A stretch of 64,000 bases of DNA from GCA-2737725 sp033763995. Its GTDB lineage: Bacteria; Pseudomonadota; Alphaproteobacteria; Rhodospirillales; Rhodospirillaceae. Position 1 is the stretch's first letter. Each line of letters starts with the position of its first letter. The notes under the pieces were generated by a model. The model saw only the letters and a list, made by a program, of their open reading frames with translations, did not search any database and was not told the origin of the DNA. Made by a program: the position numbers and the translations under genes. Of this stretch, positions 41,817-51,046 are shown one piece after another. The stretch lies in contig JANRJL010000045.1 of assembly GCA_033763995.1 (NCBI GenBank), positions 23,745 to 87,744 of the forward strand, in the 5' to 3' direction.

Positions 41817-42923
41817 ATGGACGTTCGCGCTGCCATCGCCGTGGGGGCCGGCAAGCCCTTGGTCATCGATACCGTCAAGCTGGAGGGTCCCAAGGCAGGC
41901 GAGGTGCTGGTGGAAGTCAAAGCCACGGGCATTTGCCACACCGATGCGTTCACGCTGTCGGGCGATGACCCCGAGGGTGCGTTCCCGGCCATCCTCGGCC
42001 ACGAGGGCGCGGGCGTGGTGGTCGATGTCGGCGCGGGTGTCACGTCGCTCAAGAAGGGCGATCACGTCATTCCGCTCTACACGCCCGAATGCCGCCAGTG
42101 CAAATTCTGCACCTCGGGCAAGACCAACCTGTGCCAAGCCATCCGCGAGACCCAAGGCAAGGGCGTCATGCCCGACGGCACATCGCGTTTTTCGTGGCAA
42201 GGCAAGCCGCTGCTGCACTACATGGGCTGCTCGACGTTCGCCAACTACACCGTGCTGCCGGAAATCGCGCTGGCCAAAATCCGCCCCGACGCTCCTTTCG
42301 ATAAGGTTTGCTACATCGGCTGCGGCGTGACCACCGGCATCGGCGCGGTCATCTGGACCGCCAAGGTCACGCCCGGTTCCAATGTCGTCGTCTTCGGCCT
42401 GGGCGGCATCGGGCTCAATGTCATTCAAGGCGCCAAGCTGGTGGGCGCCGATAAGATCATCGGCGTCGATCTCAACCCCGCGCGCGAGGCCTTGGCGCGC
42501 AAGTTCGGCATGACGCATTTCATCAATCCCACCCAAAGCGCCGACGTGGTGAAGGAGATCGTCGATCTCACCGGCGGCGGGGCCGACTACAGCTTCGAGT
42601 GCATCGGCAACGTCAAGGTCATGCGCCAGGCGCTGGAGTGCTGCCACAAGGGCTGGGGCCAGAGCATCATCATCGGTGTCGCCGGCGCCGGCCAGGAAAT
42701 CGCCACCCGGCCGTTTCAGTTGGTGACGGGGCGCGTGTGGAAGGGCTCGGCCTTCGGCGGGGCAAGGGGACGCACCGACGTGCCCAAGATCGTCGACTGG
42801 TACATGCAGGGCAAGATCAACATCGACGACCTCATCACCCACACCCTGCCCTTGGCCGACATCAACCGGGCTTTTGATCTGATGCACGAGGGCAAGTCGA
42901 TCCGCAGCGTGGTGGTGTATTGA
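41817..42923 (+). CDS. S-(hydroxymethyl)glutathione dehydrogenase / class III alcohol dehydrogenase
   Basis: Zinc-dependent oxidation of S-hydroxymethylglutathione, the glutathione route of formaldehyde removal. The 368-residue protein shows the catalytic-zinc Cys in ATGICHTD, GHEGAGVV, the structural zinc cluster ECRQCKFCTSGKTNLC (about residues 96-111), and FGLGGIGLNVIQGAKLVGA for NAD. Start ATG 41817 follows GGGAG. It stands alone, divergent from the M24 gene. Length and motifs match the family in full. Confidence 0.97.
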   Translation: MDVRAAIAVGAGKPLVIDTVKLEGPKAGEVLVEVKATGICHTDAFTLSGDDPEGAFPAILGHEGAGVVVDVGAGVTSLKKGDHVIPLYTPECRQCKFCTSGKTNLCQAIRETQGKGVMPDGTSRFSWQGKPLLHYMGCSTFANYTVLPEIALAKIRPDAPFDKVCYIGCGVTTGIGAVIWTAKVTPGSNVVVFGLGGIGLNVIQGAKLVGADKIIGVDLNPAREALARKFGMTHFINPTQSADVVKEIVDLTGGGADYSFECIGNVKVMRQALECCHKGWGQSIIIGVAGAGQEIATRPFQLVTGRVWKGSAFGGARGRTDVPKIVDWYMQGKINIDDLITHTLPLADINRAFDLMHEGKSIRSVVVY

Positions 42924-43034
42924 TCGGCGGCTGGCGGTCAATCCGGGACAAACCATCTCCGCTTTGTTCGCCCCGGCTGCTATAACTATACATGCCGCCC
43001 GGCGAACTGCTACTTTCGCCGCAGGCGGCGGAAT

Positions 43035-44117
43035 TTGGCCGCCCGGGAGGTTCAACTGGCGAAATCGCTGACATGGGGCGCCCTGGCGCTGTTCGCGCTG
43101 GTCGTGGCCGCGCTGCTTTATCAGTCGCGATCCGACGAGACGGCGCTGCCCGCGAGCGGAGACGTCAAGACCGCGCGCGTCGTTCGCGAATCCTTGTCGC
43201 GCGAGGTCATCGCGACCGGCGTCATTCGCCCGGTGGTCGGCGCCGAAATCAACGTCGGTTCACGGGTCTCGGGCATCGTGCGCAGCCTGCCGGTCAAGAT
43301 CGGCGATGTCGTCGAAGCGGGCGATTTGTTGGTCGAGCTGGATCCGACCCCCTTCGAGGCGGTCGTGGCCCAGGCGGCGGCCGAGCTCGAACTGGCGAAA
43401 GCCGAACGGGCCCTGGCCGAGAGCAACCTGAAGCGCAAGCAGGGCCTGGCGGCGCAAGGCCACAGTTCGGCCGCCGACCTCGAAGCCGCGATCCGCGATC
43501 TCGCCGTCGCCCAGGCCCAGATCGGCCTCAAGGAGGCGCGGCTGCAGTCGGCGCGCATCGAACTGGGCTACAGCCGCATCACCGCGCCGATCCGCGGCGT
43601 GATCGCCGACGTCACCACCCGCAAGGGCGAGACCGTCGCTGCCAGCTTCGCCGCCCCCAAGTTCGTCTCGATCGTCGATCTCGACCAGCTCGAGGTCCAA
43701 GCCTTCGTGGACGAAACCGATATCGGGCGCATCTACATCGGGCAAAAAGGCCGTTTCGAGGTCGACACCTATTCCGATGCGACCTTCGAGGCGACGGTGA
43801 CCGCCATCAATCCCAAGGCCGCCATGCAGGGCAGCGTGATCAATTATGTCGTGGTGCTGACCTTCGCCGGCCAGGAGGGCCGCGTGCTGCGTCCCGAGAT
43901 GACCGCCCACGTCCGCTTGACCCTGGACGAACGCCAGGGCGTGCTCACGGCGCCGCGCAACGCGCTGCGCCAAGACAACGGGCGCCAATTCGTGATCGTG
44001 GAACGCGCGGGCGACTGGATCCAGCAGCCGGTGCGGATCGGCTGGCGCACGGACCAGAAGATCGAGATCGTCGACGGCGTCGCCGAGGGCGACGTCTTGC
44101 AGCTAAATCCAAACTAG
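43035..44117 (+). CDS. MacA-like periplasmic adaptor (HlyD/RND family)
   Basis: Membrane-fusion protein linking the ABC transporter to an outer-membrane channel. A single N-terminal transmembrane segment (LTWGALALFALVVAALLYQS) precedes the lipoyl half GSRVSGIVRSLPVKIGDVVEAGDLLVELD, a coiled-coil hairpin (VAQAAAELELAKAERALAE), then YSRITAPIRGVIADV and beta-barrel parts. It has about 360 residues. The start is unclear. TTG 43035 begins the open frame, while GGGAGG at 43045-43050 would suit CTG 43056. The ATPase gene follows 20 bases on. Confidence 0.9.
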   Translation: MAAREVQLAKSLTWGALALFALVVAALLYQSRSDETALPASGDVKTARVVRESLSREVIATGVIRPVVGAEINVGSRVSGIVRSLPVKIGDVVEAGDLLVELDPTPFEAVVAQAAAELELAKAERALAESNLKRKQGLAAQGHSSAADLEAAIRDLAVAQAQIGLKEARLQSARIELGYSRITAPIRGVIADVTTRKGETVAASFAAPKFVSIVDLDQLEVQAFVDETDIGRIYIGQKGRFEVDTYSDATFEATVTAINPKAAMQGSVINYVVVLTFAGQEGRVLRPEMTAHVRLTLDERQGVLTAPRNALRQDNGRQFVIVERAGDWIQQPVRIGWRTDQKIEIVDGVAEGDVLQLNPN

Positions 44118-44136
44118 ATCCAAGAGGGGGCGGTGC

Positions 44137-44847
44137 GTGATTCGGTTGAAAGGGATCAATAAGACCTACAAACGGCCGGACGAAGGCCCGCTTCAGGTTC
44201 TCAAGAATGTCGATTTGACCATCGACAAGGGCGAGTATGTCGCCATCGTCGGCCCGTCGGGATCGGGCAAGTCGACGCTGATGAACTTGCTGGGCCTGCT
44301 CGACCGCCCCGACAGCGGCGAGTACGAACTCGACGGGCAGGCCGTGAGCGGGCTTTCGGCCGGCGCGCTGGCGAAGCTGCGCAACACCAAGATCGGCTTC
44401 GTGTTCCAGCAGTTCCATCTGCTGCCGCGCACCAGCGCGGTCGAGAACGTCGAGATCCCGTTGATTTACTCCAACGCCGACAACCCCGAACAGCGCGCCA
44501 TCGCCGCGTTGAAGCGCGTCGGCCTGGGCGACCGGCTGAAGCACTATCCCGAGGAGCTGTCGGGCGGCCAACAGCAGCGCGTCGCGATCGCGCGCGCGTT
44601 GGTGACCAATCCCGATTTGATTCTGGCCGACGAGCCCACCGGGAACCTCGATAAAGTCTCGGGCGAGGACCTCATGGGCCTGTTCCAGGAATTGAACGCC
44701 GATGGCCGCACCATCGTGGTCATCACGCACGACGAGAAACTGGCCCAGCGCGCCAAGCGCGTGGTGCGGATCGACGACGGACGCGTCAGTGAAGTTCGCG
44801 GCCACTCGAAATCGAGCGGTGCAACCGTAGTGGGAGAAGTCGCATGA
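44137..44847 (+). CDS. MacB-type ABC transporter ATPase subunit
   Basis: ATP-binding subunit of a MacAB/LolCDE-type exporter, 236 residues. Walker A is GPSGSGKST, the Q-loop is FVFQQFHLL, the signature is LSGGQQQR, Walker B is LILADEPTG and the switch His is in VITHDE. The start is GTG 44137 after AGAGGGGG. Its stop overlaps the first permease start (ATGA at 44844), so the proteins are made in step. Confidence 0.96.
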   Translation: MIRLKGINKTYKRPDEGPLQVLKNVDLTIDKGEYVAIVGPSGSGKSTLMNLLGLLDRPDSGEYELDGQAVSGLSAGALAKLRNTKIGFVFQQFHLLPRTSAVENVEIPLIYSNADNPEQRAIAALKRVGLGDRLKHYPEELSGGQQQRVAIARALVTNPDLILADEPTGNLDKVSGEDLMGLFQELNADGRTIVVITHDEKLAQRAKRVVRIDDGRVSEVRGHSKSSGATVVGEVA

Positions 44848-46055
44848 ACATCAAACTTTTGTTCGCCGGCAGCGCGCGCATGATGGTGCGCTACAAGATG
44901 CGCACCCTGTTCATGGCCGTGGGCATCGTCGTCGGGGTCGCCGCGCTGATCTTCATGCGCGCCATGGGCGTCGGCGCCGAACAGGCGATGATGGAAAACA
45001 TCAACCGCACGTTCAGCACCGCGACCATCAATGTGCTGGCGGGCGGCGGCCACATGGGCCCGCGCGCCGGCGGCCCGGTGACGTCGCTGAAGCTGGACGA
45101 CTTCGAGGCGATCGAGGCCGCCGTGCCCGGCGTGGTCATGTGGGGCGTGATGCAGTGGGTGCCCAGCCAGGACATCCGCTATCAGGGCACGACGCGGCAG
45201 ATGAGCGTTTACGGTTATTCCGAGAACCCCGAGCCGGTGTGGCAGCGCGGTCTCATCGCGGGCGAATATTTCAGCGCCGAGGACGTCGAATCGGCCTCGC
45301 GGGTTGCCGTCATCGGCACGCGCGCGGCCGAGGCGCTGTTCGGCTCGGATGATCCCATCGGCAAGCAGATTCAGGTGGGGTCCGTGCCGCTGCGCATTAC
45401 CGGCGTGCTCGAGCCCCAGGGCATCGACACCCACGGCGCGGACAAGGACGACGAAATCCACGTGCCGGTGACGACGCTGATGCGCCGCATCATGAACATC
45501 GACCACCTGTTCGGCGGCCGCGTGATCATGGACGATCCGACCAAGGTCGAGGCGGCGGCCCGGCAAATCGTCGCGCTGATGCGCGAACGTCATTCCATCG
45601 CCGAGGGCGAACCGGCCGACGTCATCGCCATCACGCCCAAGCTGGTGCAGGACATGGTCAGTAACTTCAACCGCGTGTTGTCGCGTTATTTGCCGGCGGC
45701 CGCGGGGGTCGCGTTGCTGGTGGCGGCGATCGTGATCGCCAACATCATGCTGATCGCCGTCAAGGAGCGCGTGCCCGAGATCGGCATCCGCAAGGCCGTC
45801 GGCGCGGAAAGCGGGCAGATCAACTTCCAGTTCCTGACGGAAACGGTGGTGGTGGCATTGACGGCGGGGTTGATCGGGGCGGGCCTCGGCATCGTCGGCG
45901 CCGTTGCCTACGGCGCCGTCGGTTCGACGCCGATGGTCGTGACCGCGGGCTCGGTGTTGATGGGCCTGGGCGCGGCGCTCGCGGTGGGCATCGCGGCCGG
46001 ATTCCTTCCCGCGCGGCAAGCCTCGCTGCTGGATCCCGTCAGCGCGCTGAGGTAA
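44844..46055 (+). CDS. MacB-type ABC transporter permease 1
   Basis: Inner-membrane permease of the MacB/FtsX type, 403 residues. It has an N-terminal helix (MRTLFMAVGIVVGVAALIFMRAMG), a large periplasmic domain, and three C-terminal helices with the conserved KERVPEIGIRKAVGAE coupling loop before the second. The ATPase is separate rather than fused as in MacB. It overlaps the ATPase gene by four bases, and the second permease starts 16 bases after it. Confidence 0.93.
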   Translation: MNIKLLFAGSARMMVRYKMRTLFMAVGIVVGVAALIFMRAMGVGAEQAMMENINRTFSTATINVLAGGGHMGPRAGGPVTSLKLDDFEAIEAAVPGVVMWGVMQWVPSQDIRYQGTTRQMSVYGYSENPEPVWQRGLIAGEYFSAEDVESASRVAVIGTRAAEALFGSDDPIGKQIQVGSVPLRITGVLEPQGIDTHGADKDDEIHVPVTTLMRRIMNIDHLFGGRVIMDDPTKVEAAARQIVALMRERHSIAEGEPADVIAITPKLVQDMVSNFNRVLSRYLPAAAGVALLVAAIVIANIMLIAVKERVPEIGIRKAVGAESGQINFQFLTETVVVALTAGLIGAGLGIVGAVAYGAVGSTPMVVTAGSVLMGLGAALAVGIAAGFLPARQASLLDPVSALR

Positions 46056-46071
46056 CGGCGCACGTCGCGCC

Positions 46072-47289
46072 ATGCGCTGGCACAAGAATCTCCGCTTTTC
46101 GCTGCGCGCGCTCAACCGGTCGCGGTTCCGCGCGCTGCTGTCGATCAGCGGCGTCGCCGTCGGCATCGCGGCGGTGGCGGTGCTGATCGGCGCGGGGGCC
46201 GGCGCCGACCGCGCCATGCAAAAAACGCTGGAGCGGTTGGGCGAGAATCTGCTGGCCGTCAACGCCGGGCGCACCGCCACGGACGCGCTGCGCGGCGACA
46301 GTCGCATGCACGAAACGCTCACATTGGATGACTGGCGGCTGATCAGCGCGCTGCCCAGCGTCAAGCGCGCCGCCCCCGTGGCCGACGGCGGCGGATCCGT
46401 CCGCGTCGGCGCGCGCACCCAGGCGTTCACCATCGTCGGCACGACGCCGGAGTTCCGCGAGGCCAAGAAGTTCGAGCTGATCGCCGGGCGCTTCATCGAC
46501 GATGCGGACATCGCCGAGCGGCGCCGGGTCGCCGTGCTCGGGGCCAAGGTGGTCGAGGACCTCTACTTCGGCGAATGGCCCTTGGGCGAGACGGTGCTGA
46601 TCGGCGGCAATCCTTACACGGTCGTCGGGCTGACCAAGAAGAAAGGCCTCAACCCCGACGGCACGACCGACGACGGCCATATCGTCATCCCGATATCGAC
46701 GGTGCAGCGGCGCATGCTCAACGCCGATCATCTCGCGCGCATCTTCGTGCAGGCGCGATCGAAAGAGGCCATCCCGGCCGCCGCCGCCGAGATCGCCACG
46801 TTGTTGCGCGACGAGCATGGGTCCGGTCGCGGCACTTACACGGACGACTTCGAGATCCAGGACCAGGATTCGCTGCTCAAGACCCAGCGGCGCATGAGCC
46901 GGTCGTTCGGTGGCCTCACCTTCGGGCTCGCGGCGCTGGCGCTCGCGCTGGGCGGCGTCGGGCTGCTGGCGGTGTCGCTGCTGTCGGTGCGCGAGCGCTA
47001 CGGCGAGATCGGCCTGCGCATCGCCGTGGGCGCGCGGCCCCGCGACATCCTCGTGCAGTTCCTCACCGAGGCCGTGCTGTTGTCGGTGTTGGGCGGCATC
47101 GCCGGGATCGTGGTCGGCGGCGCGCTGATCCTGATCGGCGGCCAGATCACCGGCTGGGTGTTGGCGCTGACGTGGCAAACGGCGGCTTACCCGTTCCTGA
47201 TCTCGCTCGGCATCGCGGTCGCCTTCGGTGCATTTCCGGCGCTGCGCGCCGCCCGGCTCGACCCGATCATCGCCCTGAGACGGGCCTGA
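46072..47289 (+). CDS. MacB-type ABC transporter permease 2
   Basis: Second FtsX-type permease of 405 residues with the same layout: LLSISGVAVGIAAVAVLIG near the start, then a periplasmic domain with VVGLTKKKG, and RERYGEIGLRIAVGARPRDI followed by two further helices. Having two distinct permeases implies a heterodimeric transporter. Its stop codon (47287-47289) is the first point of the composite repeat that follows. Confidence 0.93.
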   Translation: MRWHKNLRFSLRALNRSRFRALLSISGVAVGIAAVAVLIGAGAGADRAMQKTLERLGENLLAVNAGRTATDALRGDSRMHETLTLDDWRLISALPSVKRAAPVADGGGSVRVGARTQAFTIVGTTPEFREAKKFELIAGRFIDDADIAERRRVAVLGAKVVEDLYFGEWPLGETVLIGGNPYTVVGLTKKKGLNPDGTTDDGHIVIPISTVQRRMLNADHLARIFVQARSKEAIPAAAAEIATLLRDEHGSGRGTYTDDFEIQDQDSLLKTQRRMSRSFGGLTFGLAALALALGGVGLLAVSLLSVRERYGEIGLRIAVGARPRDILVQFLTEAVLLSVLGGIAGIVVGGALILIGGQITGWVLALTWQTAAYPFLISLGIAVAFGAFPALRAARLDPIIALRRA

Positions 47290-47457
47290 CGAGTGGTCCG
47301 ATTCTAACATTCGCATCCCATTTCGGCGCGCGGTCTTGCGAATGTTAGAATCAAAGGACCACTCGTAACTATTTGTTTCTAGTGGAGCTTTGGATTTGAC
47401 ATTCGCTTCGCGATTCTGCCGCAGCATGGGTAGCGAAAGTCAAATCCGCTCCACTAG
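47289..47457. repeat. Composite paired-hairpin repeat, copy A
   Basis: Two adjacent imperfect palindromes with a 12-base spacer. Unit 1 (47289-47366) has outer arms ACGAGTGGTCC and GGACCACTCGT, inner arms GATTCTAACATTCGCA and TGCGAATGTTAGAATC, and an extra AAA on the right arm. Unit 2 (47379-47457) has outer arms CTAGTGGAGC and GCTCCACTAG, inner arms GGATTTGACATTCGCT and AGCGAAAGTCAAATCC, and an extra TTT on the left arm. Read in reverse, unit 1 matches the plan of unit 2, so they are inverted sisters. The remaining bases to 47583 contain no recognised element. Copy B is at 59702-59869. Confidence 0.85.
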
Positions 47458-47583
47458 AACGAAGGCGCCGGGCGATCGGCGGAATAAACCGCCGATTCAA
47501 GACGTCGTGACTTGAGACCATCTGCTTCAGGTGGGCCCTCCATCGGCAACACGGGGCGGGCGTTGATATTTCGGGAGATCGAC

Positions 47584-48132
47584 ATGACCGCATACTCTCA
47601 TCGCGCTGTGCTTCTGGCCTCGGCCGCGCTTCTGAGCGCCATGCTTGCCGCTGCGCCGTCCTACGCCATGGGGTCGTCCGGCGGCGGCGGTATTTCCGGC
47701 CCCACGGGCACGTCCGAAAGCGACCGGCTGCGCGCGCAATACAAGAAGGCCGTCAAGGCCGTGGAGGCGAAGGACTTCGCCACGGCCGAGGCGCTGCTGG
47801 CCGACTACGTCACCAAGAAGAAGAAAAGCGCCGATGCCTGGAATTATCTCGCCTTCAGCCGGCGCAATCTGGGCAAGAACGACGAGGCCATGGCGAACTA
47901 CAACACGGCGCTCGAACTCGACGACGAACACAAGGGCGCGCTGGAGTACCAGGGCGAGCTGCACTTGAAGCTCGGCAACGTCGCCGCCGCCCAGGCCAAC
48001 CTCGCCAAGCTCGAAAAGTTGTGCCGCAAGAAATGCGAGGAGCGCGACGTGCTGCAAGCTGCCATCGAGCGCACCAAGGACGGCAAGACCTCGTGGATTG
48101 CCCCCGAGCGCGCGGGCCGCGAGAGCAATTAG
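47584..48132 (+). CDS. Exported TPR protein
   Basis: 182-residue protein with a signal peptide (MTAYSHRAVLLASAALLSA..AAPSYA), a glycine-rich linker (GSSGGGGISG) and TPR-type helices: KKKKSADAWNYLAFSRRNLGKNDEAMANYNTALELDDEHKGALEY and further. It has a late Cys pair (CRKKCEE). Start ATG 47584 follows GGGAG; the frame is open to 47512. It is likely a periplasmic scaffold. It converges with the TRAP permease gene, the two stop codons abutting at 48132/48133. Confidence 0.8.
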   Translation: MTAYSHRAVLLASAALLSAMLAAAPSYAMGSSGGGGISGPTGTSESDRLRAQYKKAVKAVEAKDFATAEALLADYVTKKKKSADAWNYLAFSRRNLGKNDEAMANYNTALELDDEHKGALEYQGELHLKLGNVAAAQANLAKLEKLCRKKCEERDVLQAAIERTKDGKTSWIAPERAGRESN

Positions 48133-49440
48133 CTACATCAGCCCCACGGCCTTGGGCAGCCATAGCGTCAGGACCGGCAGGGCCACCAAGATGATCAACC
48201 GCACGATGTCGGTGATCACGAAAGGCATCACGCCGGTATAGATGGTGCGCAGGCTGGTGCCGGGCGCCATGCCCTGCATGATGAAGACGTTGATGCCGAT
48301 GGGCGGCATGATCATGCCGATCTCGATCACCACCACGTTGATGACGCCCCACCAGATGGGGTCGTAACCCATGGCGGTGATGACCGGAAACACGAAGGGG
48401 AGCGTGATGACCATGGCGGCCACTTCGTCGAAGATGGCGCCGAGGAAAATGTACATCGCCAGCAGCAGGTAGATGATCATCAGGTCGGGGATGGCGAGGC
48501 CCTCGATCCAGGTGACGATGATGTCGGGGATGTGCGAGAGCGAGATGCAATAGCCGAACACGTTGGCGCCGATGATGATGAGATAGATCAGCGCGGTGGA
48601 GGCCGCCGTCTCCTTCAGGTTGGCGAAAAACGACTTCCGCGTGAGCCGCCCGCGCAGCCAGGCGAAAACGATCGCCGCCGCGGCACCCACGGCGGCGGCT
48701 TCGTTGACGGTGAACACGCCCGAATAAATGCCCCCCGACACCGCCGCCGCCAGGGCGACCACGCCCCAGCTTTGCTTCAACGACTGCATCCGCTCGGGCC
48801 AGGGCGTGCGCGGCCCGGCGGGGCCCGCGGCCGGGTCCAGCGCCACGGCGGCGCGCACGGCGATCAAGTAACCGAGCGTCGCGAGCAAGGCGGGCACCAC
48901 GGCGGCGACGAACAGCGCGGTGATGAACTGCTCGGTGAGGATGGCGTAGAGCACCATGATCACCGAGGGCGGCACGATGATGCCGAGCGTCGCGCCCGAG
49001 GCGATCGACCCGGTGGACAGCGAGTCGGCGTAGCCGCGCTGCTTCATCTCGGGCAGGGCGATGCGCGCCATGGTGCCCACGGTGGCCACCGACGAGCCGC
49101 ACACGGCGCCGAAGCCGGCGCAGGTGGCCACCGTCGCCATGGCCAATCCGCCGCGGCGATGGCCGAGAAAGTCGTGGGCGAGGCGGTAGAGGTCCGACGA
49201 CAGACCCGCCGCCGAGGCGAAGTTTCCCATCAGCAGGAACAGCGCGATGACGGCCAACTCGGGGCTCGCCAGTTGCTGCATGGGGTCGATGCCGAGGATC
49301 GAGATGGCCGGCTCCCAGCCGATGATCAACCCCGTGCCGATGACGCCGCCGACGGCCATGGCCGCGCCGATGGGCACGTGAACCGCGATCATCGCCAGGA
49401 CGGCGAGCAGGGCGAGGACGCCGATAACGGGGGGTTCCAC
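48133..49440 (-). CDS. dctM: TRAP transporter large permease (DctM family)
   Basis: Large membrane subunit of a tripartite ATP-independent periplasmic transporter, which imports organic acids using an ion gradient. The 435-residue protein has many helices and the DctM signatures GNFASAAGLSSDLYRLAHDFLGHRRGGLAMATVATCAGFGAVCGSSVATVGTMARIALPEM and VIMVLYAILTE. It lies 15 bases after dctQ. The substrate is not predictable here. Confidence 0.94.
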   Translation of the reverse strand: MEPPVIGVLALLAVLAMIAVHVPIGAAMAVGGVIGTGLIIGWEPAISILGIDPMQQLASPELAVIALFLLMGNFASAAGLSSDLYRLAHDFLGHRRGGLAMATVATCAGFGAVCGSSVATVGTMARIALPEMKQRGYADSLSTGSIASGATLGIIVPPSVIMVLYAILTEQFITALFVAAVVPALLATLGYLIAVRAAVALDPAAGPAGPRTPWPERMQSLKQSWGVVALAAAVSGGIYSGVFTVNEAAAVGAAAAIVFAWLRGRLTRKSFFANLKETAASTALIYLIIIGANVFGYCISLSHIPDIIVTWIEGLAIPDLMIIYLLLAMYIFLGAIFDEVAAMVITLPFVFPVITAMGYDPIWWGVINVVVIEIGMIMPPIGINVFIMQGMAPGTSLRTIYTGVMPFVITDIVRLIILVALPVLTLWLPKAVGLM

Positions 49441-49455
49441 GGATGCGCCCTCGAC

Positions 49456-50007
49456 TTATTCCAAAATATGTTCTTCGTGGGAGGGGCGCGGCACGCCCTT
49501 GAACGCGGCCTCGAGGCTGGCGGCGAGGACCCAGGCCTGAACCGCCACGCACACCGCCATCATCGCCGAGACCACCCACCACACCGGGGCCGTGGACCAT
49601 TCCAAGGTGGAGGTCGTGCGCCCGGCGGCCTGGTAGAGCAACGTGAGTTCGGTGAATTGCCACGCCAGCAGCGCGAACAAGACCAACACCACCAGGGCCC
49701 CGACCACATCGAGCCACGCATGACCGCGATCGCCCAGCGCCTTGCCCAGCAGGCGCACGGTCACGGCGTTACCCTTTTTGAGGCCCGCCGGAAAGCACGA
49801 CGCGATGACCACGGCATAGGCCACTTCGGTCAGGTCCTTGAAGCCCGGCAGGCGCGGCAGGTTGCCGTAGCGCAGCACCACGTCGGCCAGCGCCAAAAAG
49901 GCGATGAACACCAAGCCGGTGAATCCGATCACGGCGATGGCGTCGGCGGTGCGATCAATCACATAGGCAATCCGGCCTTGCTTGGCGGGCGGGGTGGGCG
50001 CGGTCAT
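49456..50007 (-). CDS. dctQ: TRAP transporter small permease (DctQ family)
   Basis: 183 residues with four transmembrane segments, the DctQ layout: AIAVIGFTGLVFIAFLALADVVLRYG, TEVAYAVVIASCFPAGLKKGNAVTV, and two later helices. It overlaps dctP by four bases and precedes dctM, forming the normal P-Q-M order. Confidence 0.9.
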   Translation of the reverse strand: MTAPTPPAKQGRIAYVIDRTADAIAVIGFTGLVFIAFLALADVVLRYGNLPRLPGFKDLTEVAYAVVIASCFPAGLKKGNAVTVRLLGKALGDRGHAWLDVVGALVVLVLFALLAWQFTELTLLYQAAGRTTSTLEWSTAPVWWVVSAMMAVCVAVQAWVLAASLEAAFKGVPRPSHEEHILE

Positions 50008-51029
50008 GACATGCGCTCGCGTTGCCGCAATTGTTTGAGGATATCGAGCGCCGCCTCATGGACCGCGGCACCGTTGGCGGTGCGCGCGATCCACGCCTCC
50101 ACCAAGGGCTTGGTCGCGGCGCGCAGTTGTTCCAGGTCCTCGGGCGTGGCCTCGACGTAAGTCAGCGCCGGGTTGGCGCGGTACTTGGCGTCGATTTCCT
50201 TGACGCGCTTGTCGTAGGCTGTACCGCCCAACAGCGCCATGCGTTGGCCGCTGTTGAGCGTGATGATGTCTTGGATGTCGGCGGGCAGCTTGTCCCACGT
50301 TTTGCGGTTCATGATCATCAAGAACAACACGACGCCGAAGGGGGCCGTGCTGACGTGGGTGGAGACGCGGTAGGTCTGGAAGGTTTGCGCCGCCACCAAG
50401 CCCTGCACCGTGCCGTCGATGGTCTCGCGCCGCATCGCCTCGTAAACGTCGGCCGGGAACATCGCCTCGGCGCTGGCGCCGAGACTTTGGATGAACTCGC
50501 CTTCCAGCCGGCCCGAGCTGCGGATCTTCAGGTTCTTGATGTCGGCGAAGGTCTTGAAGGGCACGCGGGTGAACAACTGGCCCGGTTCGGCGGTCCACAG
50601 GCCGAGGAGTTTCACGCCCTCGAAGCCCTGGACCAAGCCGCGCTGGCACAACTCCCACGCCACCAGCGAGGCCTCGGTGGCGTTTTGGGTCAGGAAGGGC
50701 ACCTCCAGGATCTGCAGCTGCTTGAACTGCCCGGTGGTGTAGCTGGGCTGGGCGAAACCGAGATCGGCCACGCCCGAGCGGATCAGGTCGAACTGGGCGT
50801 AGGGGCTGCGGCCCAAGGCGCCGCCGGTATAGAGGTCGAAGCCCAGCCGCCCGGCCGAGTCCCGGTCCAGGGCCTTCATCCACGGCGTGATGATGTTGAC
50901 CAGGGAATGGCTGACGGGGGCGAGATAGGTGCTGAGCCGAAGGCGAATCTTGTCGCTGGCGGCAAGCGCGCTCGGGGCCGCGGCCAGGGCCGCCCCAGCG
51001 CCGAACAGGGTGCGGCGGGTCAACATCAT
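50004..51029 (-). CDS. dctP: TRAP transporter substrate-binding protein (DctP family)
   Basis: Periplasmic binding protein of 341 residues. A twin-arginine-like start (MLTRRTLFGAGAALAAAPSALA) exports it. The body shows LRLSTYLAPVSHSLVNIITPWMKALDRDSAGRLGFDLYTGGALG, the DctP opening, the conserved Arg region KNLKIRSSGRLEGEF and GTVQGLVAAQTFQTY. It lies 17 bases downstream of an atypical receiver-domain gene, which may be part of the same transcript. Confidence 0.93.
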   Translation of the reverse strand: MMLTRRTLFGAGAALAAAPSALAASDKIRLRLSTYLAPVSHSLVNIITPWMKALDRDSAGRLGFDLYTGGALGRSPYAQFDLIRSGVADLGFAQPSYTTGQFKQLQILEVPFLTQNATEASLVAWELCQRGLVQGFEGVKLLGLWTAEPGQLFTRVPFKTFADIKNLKIRSSGRLEGEFIQSLGASAEAMFPADVYEAMRRETIDGTVQGLVAAQTFQTYRVSTHVSTAPFGVVLFLMIMNRKTWDKLPADIQDIITLNSGQRMALLGGTAYDKRVKEIDAKYRANPALTYVEATPEDLEQLRAATKPLVEAWIARTANGAAVHEAALDILKQLRQRERMS

Positions 51030-51046
51030 GGCCGACTGTAACGAAC

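Noticed and set aside
39960..42923. A 987-codon plus-strand frame apparently fusing an unknown region to alcohol dehydrogenase
   Set aside because: The front part is antisense to the M24 peptidase gene. The dehydrogenase has its own ATG at 41817 with GGGAG.
44544..46547. 667-codon minus-strand frame over the ABC permease genes
   Set aside because: GC-rich shadow opposite well-supported transporter genes, with no domain.
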